The position numbers and the translations under genes were made by a program. The notes under the pieces were generated by a model. The model did not search any database. It was not told the DNA's origin and worked only from the letters and a program-made list of their open reading frames with translations. Below, piece by piece: positions 60,155 through 64,000 of a stretch of 64,000 nucleotides of DNA; the first letter of the stretch is position 1, and each line of letters begins with the position of its first letter. Source of the DNA: an uncultured bacterium (GTDB lineage: Bacteria > Cyanobacteriota > Vampirovibrionia > Gastranaerophilales > Gastranaerophilaceae). The stretch spans positions 1 through 64,000 of the forward strand of contig URXT01000007.1 of NCBI GenBank assembly GCA_900551915.1. The letters are read 5' to 3'.

Positions 60155-60742
60155 ATGAGAGAATTACTAGAAAAAAATCAACGTATAACAATGGTTCCGT
60201 TTGACTTCAAAAATGCCAATAAAGGAGTTATTACAGAAGTTAATCCCGATAGTTTCATACTTGAACTGGATTACGACCCGGTAGGTGTTTTAAAAAGCAA
60301 TTACTGCGAATTTTATACAACAACTTCTAACGGAATGCTTTATTTTGACTCGTACGCAAAAGAAATCAACGGCAAATCTCTTAAAATTGCAAGTCCTGCA
60401 AAACATAAATTTCTGCAAAGACGCCGTTTTACGCGTGTAAAATATATGCATGAGCTTAAAATGACCTCTAGTGATATTTCTCACGAGATTTTAACTCTTG
60501 ATATTTCTGCCGGCGGTATGAAGTTTAAAACAAAAGAAAACTTTGACATTGAACTTGATTATAATGTAACGCTTCCGCTTTCTGATGAAATCAGCGTGGA
60601 TTGTATTTTTGTGCCGATTAGAATTGAAAAAAATAAAGACGGATACACACTTTCCGGTGAATTCAAATATACCGACAACATGAAGAAAATGACCTTAATT
60701 CAATATTGTTCAAAACGCAGTATTGAAATTGCAAATAAATAG
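60155..60742 (+). CDS. PilZ-domain c-di-GMP-binding protein
   Basis: 195 residues from the ATG at 60155. An N-terminal YcgR-like region (RITMVPFDFKNANKGVITEV) precedes a PilZ domain with QRRRFTRVKY (RxxxR type) and LDISAGGMKF (D/N-x-S-x-x-G). These bind cyclic di-GMP and adjust motility or surface processes. It is upstream of the decarboxylase-fold gene, which starts 10 bases after its stop. Confidence 0.88.
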   Translation: MRELLEKNQRITMVPFDFKNANKGVITEVNPDSFILELDYDPVGVLKSNYCEFYTTTSNGMLYFDSYAKEINGKSLKIASPAKHKFLQRRRFTRVKYMHELKMTSSDISHEILTLDISAGGMKFKTKENFDIELDYNVTLPLSDEISVDCIFVPIRIEKNKDGYTLSGEFKYTDNMKKMTLIQYCSKRSIEIANK

Positions 60743-60752
60743 AGGCGGCAAG

Positions 60753-61787
60753 TTGAGTCTAATAAATTTATTCCGAAAAAAAACAACAAACACCTTGTTT
60801 ACAACGCCTTCACATGGTCAAAAATTCTTCATTTTCAATAAATTCCGCCAATTCTATAAATTTGACATATCAGAAACAGATACGCACGACCCGTTGAGCG
60901 AGCTTTTAAAAGCTCAAAAACATGCAGCTGAAATATATGGAACAAAACATACATATTTTCTTACAAACGGTTCTACAAGCGGAATTATCGCATCAGTTCT
61001 TGCCTGCACAAAGCCCGGAGACAAAATTCTCCTTCATGATGACGCGCACCCGTCTCACACTAATGCAGTAAGGCTTGCCGGCTGTGAACCTGTTTATTAT
61101 CAGCTGCCGGTTGATGACAAATGGGGAGTATATCAGAAAAATACCCCCGAAAATTTAGAACCGTATCTTAAAAGCAGCAATATTAAAGCCGTAATAATTA
61201 CATCTCCGACTTATGAAGGCTTTGTTTCTGATATATCTGCAATTAAATCTATTTGCCAGAAATATGGTGCATATTTGATTACTGATGAGGCACACGGAGC
61301 GCTTTACCCGTTTTCAAACGAATTGCCGCAAAGTGCTGTGAAAATCTCTGATTTTACAATTCAATCGCTTCATAAAACAGCAGGCGGGCTTAATCCGACA
61401 GCCCTTCTTCATTCAAATTGTAATATTGACCCTTCAAAGGCTTTAGCTTTAATTAACACAACCTCTCCCTCATATCCTTTGCTTGCCACAATTGAAGCAA
61501 ACATAAACTATTTAAACAGTCAAAAAGGCCGTAAAAAGCTCGAAAATCTGATAAGCGCTATAAAAACTTTAAAAGCCAGATTTCCAAACCTTGAATTTGG
61601 CGGCCACGACATGACAAAACTTCTCATTAAGTCCAAAACCCTTTCAGGTGAAGAGCTTTCACAAAAGCTTTATGAATACGGCATTGAGGATGAAAGGGCA
61701 AACGAAAAATCAGTAATGCTTCTGTGCGGGATTGGAACTGACGAGAAAAAACTCGAAAGATTAAAGAAAGTTCTGAGAAAATTGTAA
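60753..61787 (+). CDS. Orn/Lys/Arg decarboxylase-fold PLP enzyme, short form
   Basis: 344 residues from a TTG at 60753 (GAGGCGG ribosome site); a start at 60723 would overlap the PilZ gene by 20 bases. FTTPSHGQKF and FLTNGSTSGIIASVLA bind the phosphate, ITDEAHGALYPF the pyridine ring, and QSLHKTAGGLNPTALL has the PLP lysine. The C-terminal domain is shorter than in classical arginine/lysine decarboxylases (about 480). Polyamine synthesis is likely, not proven. Confidence 0.82.
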   Translation: MSLINLFRKKTTNTLFTTPSHGQKFFIFNKFRQFYKFDISETDTHDPLSELLKAQKHAAEIYGTKHTYFLTNGSTSGIIASVLACTKPGDKILLHDDAHPSHTNAVRLAGCEPVYYQLPVDDKWGVYQKNTPENLEPYLKSSNIKAVIITSPTYEGFVSDISAIKSICQKYGAYLITDEAHGALYPFSNELPQSAVKISDFTIQSLHKTAGGLNPTALLHSNCNIDPSKALALINTTSPSYPLLATIEANINYLNSQKGRKKLENLISAIKTLKARFPNLEFGGHDMTKLLIKSKTLSGEELSQKLYEYGIEDERANEKSVMLLCGIGTDEKKLERLKKVLRKL

Positions 61788-61885
61788 CAAATTGTAATAT
61801 TTTACCGCAAATTATTAAAGAAACCCGTAAACAAAGCCGATACCATAGGTAAGAATAGGTACTAACGAAAGGAATTTCATCAACT

Positions 61886-63841
61886 ATGGGAATGGCAGCA
61901 TCACAAGCCAGATTATTATCAATAACTTCTCGTATGTCTGATAACGAGCTGCGCGCTCAGCTTATCAACAACGCTAAGATGCGCCTTACCGAGGATTCCT
62001 CAAAAGCAAGCGAAAAGTATATTAACGCGCTTAACAAAACCGAATTGATGATGTCAAACAAGGATACATTAGGAAACGAAATGTATCAGCAGTTAACTTT
62101 CCAAAACCTGACAGCTTACAGCGCATACAACAACCAGTACGGATTGATTAACAAATCCGGTGAACTTGTTGTAAGCGAACTTGATGCAGCAAAATATGAA
62201 CAGGCGATTGCTGCAGCAGAAAAAGACCCGGAGACTGATGCATTAACAGAATTTTTAAAATCTTATGGCCTTGAAAAAGACACAACTTCATACTGGGAAA
62301 GCAATAAAATTAGTGATGATTTAAAAACCAGATATGAAGGTGATGTTAAATATGATGATAATGGAAATAGAATTTCCGGTTTGCATTACGGTTATGAAAT
62401 GTCAAAAACCTCAACTGAAAAAGGTGTTTATGACAGGCTTTTGGATGACTATCTAAATGCTGACAAAGAATACACTAATGCTGTCATCAAAGAAATGAAA
62501 GAATATTTGCTTGGCTATACTCCGAATGGAGAATCTAAGACTTATGAAGAAAAATATGATGAGGTAATTAAATATAATACAGATAATGGTACAGTCCCGT
62601 CATTTACTGATGCCAAAAATTCACTTAATTACCTTGACAAAATGCTCAATGAACTTGTTAGTAAAGGAATAATTGACAAAGATTCTGAATCCGGTTTCTA
62701 TGATATTATGCAGTACTACTTACATGACATGATTCAATTTCAAGGTAATACTGCGGTTGTAACCGATGAAGTAGATATAACCCAAGATGGAGATGGATAC
62801 AGCATTAATGGCGGAGCCTTTAAAATAACAAAAGACCAAAACGGAAACTTTGTAGTAGAAGGTTCCGGCGAGTATGCAGCAACTTCTGGTATTACATACG
62901 CAAATGGAGAATACAGCTTCACATATACCAGAACAGAAAAAGAAGAAGACGGCACAACTTCAACCGAAGAGGGAACTTGTACCTTTAGTCTTTCAGACCC
63001 TCTTGCTGCTACTTTCACAACTGTAGCAGACGAAGAAGAAATTGCAGAAGTTGTTAAACAAGCATATAAATATTTCCAACAAGGCGCTCTCAATGAAATG
63101 GATCGTGATAAATTCGCAAATTCTGCTCCTACCGAAAAAGCAGCCTACGAAGAAGCAGCAAAACAATTGTCCATATTCATATTTGGTACAGATATAGGTT
63201 CTGCTGATTACGACAAACTAGATGATATGGATTGGATTATCAATAAAAGCGGTTTGCCAACAACAAATCTAGATGGAAATACCACAGTTACTATTGGACA
63301 AATAGAAAATGGAACTCTTGTTAACAATACGTACAAAGCAAACTTTGAAGCAATAAAAGATATTTATCTTATAGAACAAATGATAGATAAATACGGTGCT
63401 CCAAAATACACCTGGATAGATAAAAACAATCCAAATGAAAATGCTGATGCTAAAGCTCAATGGTATACAAACCTTTTTGAAAAAATGCAAGAAAGCGGTT
63501 ATCAAAAAATAAGTAAAGAGCTTACACAAAGCGCAGAATGGATTCAATTCGCTCTTGAAAGCGGTTTGTTGTCAATGGTTCAGGTAGATGATGAGTTTCA
63601 ATGGATTTCAACAATGTATTCAAACTGCAGTGATATCACTGAAGACACAATCGATCTTGAGATAACAAGAGCTGAAGCTGAATATAAGAGAGAAACAAAT
63701 AAAATTCAAGCAAAAGATAAACGCTACGACCTTGAACTTAAAAACATTGATACTGAACACGAATCTCTACAAACAGAATATGATTCCATAAAATCAGTAA
63801 TTGACAAAAATGTAGAAAGAAACTTTAAAATGTTCAGCTAG
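61886..63841 (+). CDS. MGMAASQARLL-family protein
   Basis: 651 residues. Conserved N-terminus MGMAASQARLLSITSRMSDN (1-60) and C-terminal coiled coil RETNKIQAKDKRYDLELKNI to VERNFKMFS (about 590-651) match the protein at 32303-34336, whereas the 500 residues in the middle are unrelated (no GLUG repeats; Tyr/Asp/Glu-rich with a beta-rich stretch near 290-370). No signal peptide. Monocistronic, AAAGGAA upstream. The plan of fixed ends and variable centre suggests an assembled or exported structural protein. Function unknown. Confidence 0.75.
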   Translation: MGMAASQARLLSITSRMSDNELRAQLINNAKMRLTEDSSKASEKYINALNKTELMMSNKDTLGNEMYQQLTFQNLTAYSAYNNQYGLINKSGELVVSELDAAKYEQAIAAAEKDPETDALTEFLKSYGLEKDTTSYWESNKISDDLKTRYEGDVKYDDNGNRISGLHYGYEMSKTSTEKGVYDRLLDDYLNADKEYTNAVIKEMKEYLLGYTPNGESKTYEEKYDEVIKYNTDNGTVPSFTDAKNSLNYLDKMLNELVSKGIIDKDSESGFYDIMQYYLHDMIQFQGNTAVVTDEVDITQDGDGYSINGGAFKITKDQNGNFVVEGSGEYAATSGITYANGEYSFTYTRTEKEEDGTTSTEEGTCTFSLSDPLAATFTTVADEEEIAEVVKQAYKYFQQGALNEMDRDKFANSAPTEKAAYEEAAKQLSIFIFGTDIGSADYDKLDDMDWIINKSGLPTTNLDGNTTVTIGQIENGTLVNNTYKANFEAIKDIYLIEQMIDKYGAPKYTWIDKNNPNENADAKAQWYTNLFEKMQESGYQKISKELTQSAEWIQFALESGLLSMVQVDDEFQWISTMYSNCSDITEDTIDLEITRAEAEYKRETNKIQAKDKRYDLELKNIDTEHESLQTEYDSIKSVIDKNVERNFKMFS

Positions 63842-63934
63842 CTTTTGATTATAAAGATTTCATGATTTATCTTTACATGATTTTAAAACATATAAAGATT
63901 ATGTAAGGAAATTCTGATAATATCAATTTTCGAT

Positions 63935-64000
63935 TATAATAAGAATATAAGTTGAGAAAAAATTGGAGATAATCATGAAATCAGTAAAAGACATTCTTAC
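63935..64000 (+). CDS. Promoter and 5' end of a gene cut by the right edge
   Basis: TATAAT at 63935-63940, GGAG at 63965-63968 and ATG at 63975 start a frame MKSVKDIL that runs off the window. Eight codons are too few to name it. Confidence 0.5.

Noticed and set aside
1..64000. CRISPR array
   Set aside because: No regularly spaced direct repeats and no cas genes were seen on either strand.
1..64000. tRNA genes
   Set aside because: No convincing cloverleaf with a TTCRANNC T-loop was noticed; the attachment site of the element is the SRP RNA, not a tRNA.

Overview
No rRNA or other marker gene lies in the window, so the taxonomic call is an inference. The DNA is AT-rich and comes from a diderm bacterium: it carries an outer-membrane autotransporter, three pilin-like proteins that begin F-T-(L/F)-A-E-V, an AMIN-domain protein, and lineage-specific families beginning MGM(S/A)ASQARLL. 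This combination fits a gut-associated, non-photosynthetic relative of Cyanobacteria (Vampirovibrionia/Melainabacteria, Gastranaerophilales-like).

The chromosomal part left of 41.57 kb is a housekeeping mosaic. It has a broken DUF3137-type gene, a glucan-phosphorylase-fold protein without the PLP lysine, an AAA ATPase pair, a PLP lyase, a spc-operon fragment (rpsE-rpmD-rplO-secY), phosphoglucomutase/phosphomannomutase, an orphan sugar-ABC permease with no normal start codon, two flavoprotein oxidoreductases, an MnmC-like methyltransferase, thrB, ferredoxin, an AI-2E transporter, a radical SAM protein, a leuD-like gene, rpsL-rpsG with a structured leader, a glutaredoxin plus an Hcp-like protein that has lost its cluster ligands, wecB, an MGMSASQARLL protein followed by a putative metalloprotease, a two-component system, and desulfoferrodoxin-ferritin.

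From about 41,608 to 55,991 a 14.4-kb integrative element sits inside the 5' end of the SRP RNA gene (ffs). A 27-bp identical repeat (41581-41607 and 55965-55991), extending to 41 bp with one mismatch, marks attL and attR. The tyrosine integrase lies next to attR, and the full-length SRP RNA follows attR. Cargo includes regulators with a promoter/operator, a retron-like reverse transcriptase preceded by a structured non-coding stretch, a serine recombinase, a HicAB toxin-antitoxin module, a RloC/PrrC-like anticodon-nuclease candidate, and a small catalytic-domain-only tyrosine recombinase next to a Pmp-type autotransporter. No capsid, terminase, portal or conjugation genes are seen, so it looks like an integrative mobilizable or satellite-type element carrying defence and surface genes.

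The most striking signal is between that small recombinase and the autotransporter. A perfect 13-bp inverted repeat (50547-50559 / 50640-50652) brackets 80 bp that contain a good sigma70-type promoter (TTGCCA-N17-TATAAG), at present facing away from the autotransporter. This has the architecture of a phase-variable ON/OFF promoter switch, here apparently in the OFF orientation.

Right of the element the chromosome resumes with ffs, a family-2 glycosyltransferase, a YdjC/ChbG-type deacetylase, a phospholipase-D-like protein, a PilZ protein, an Orn/Lys/Arg-decarboxylase-fold enzyme, a second MGMAASQARLL protein, and the start of one more gene at the right edge.
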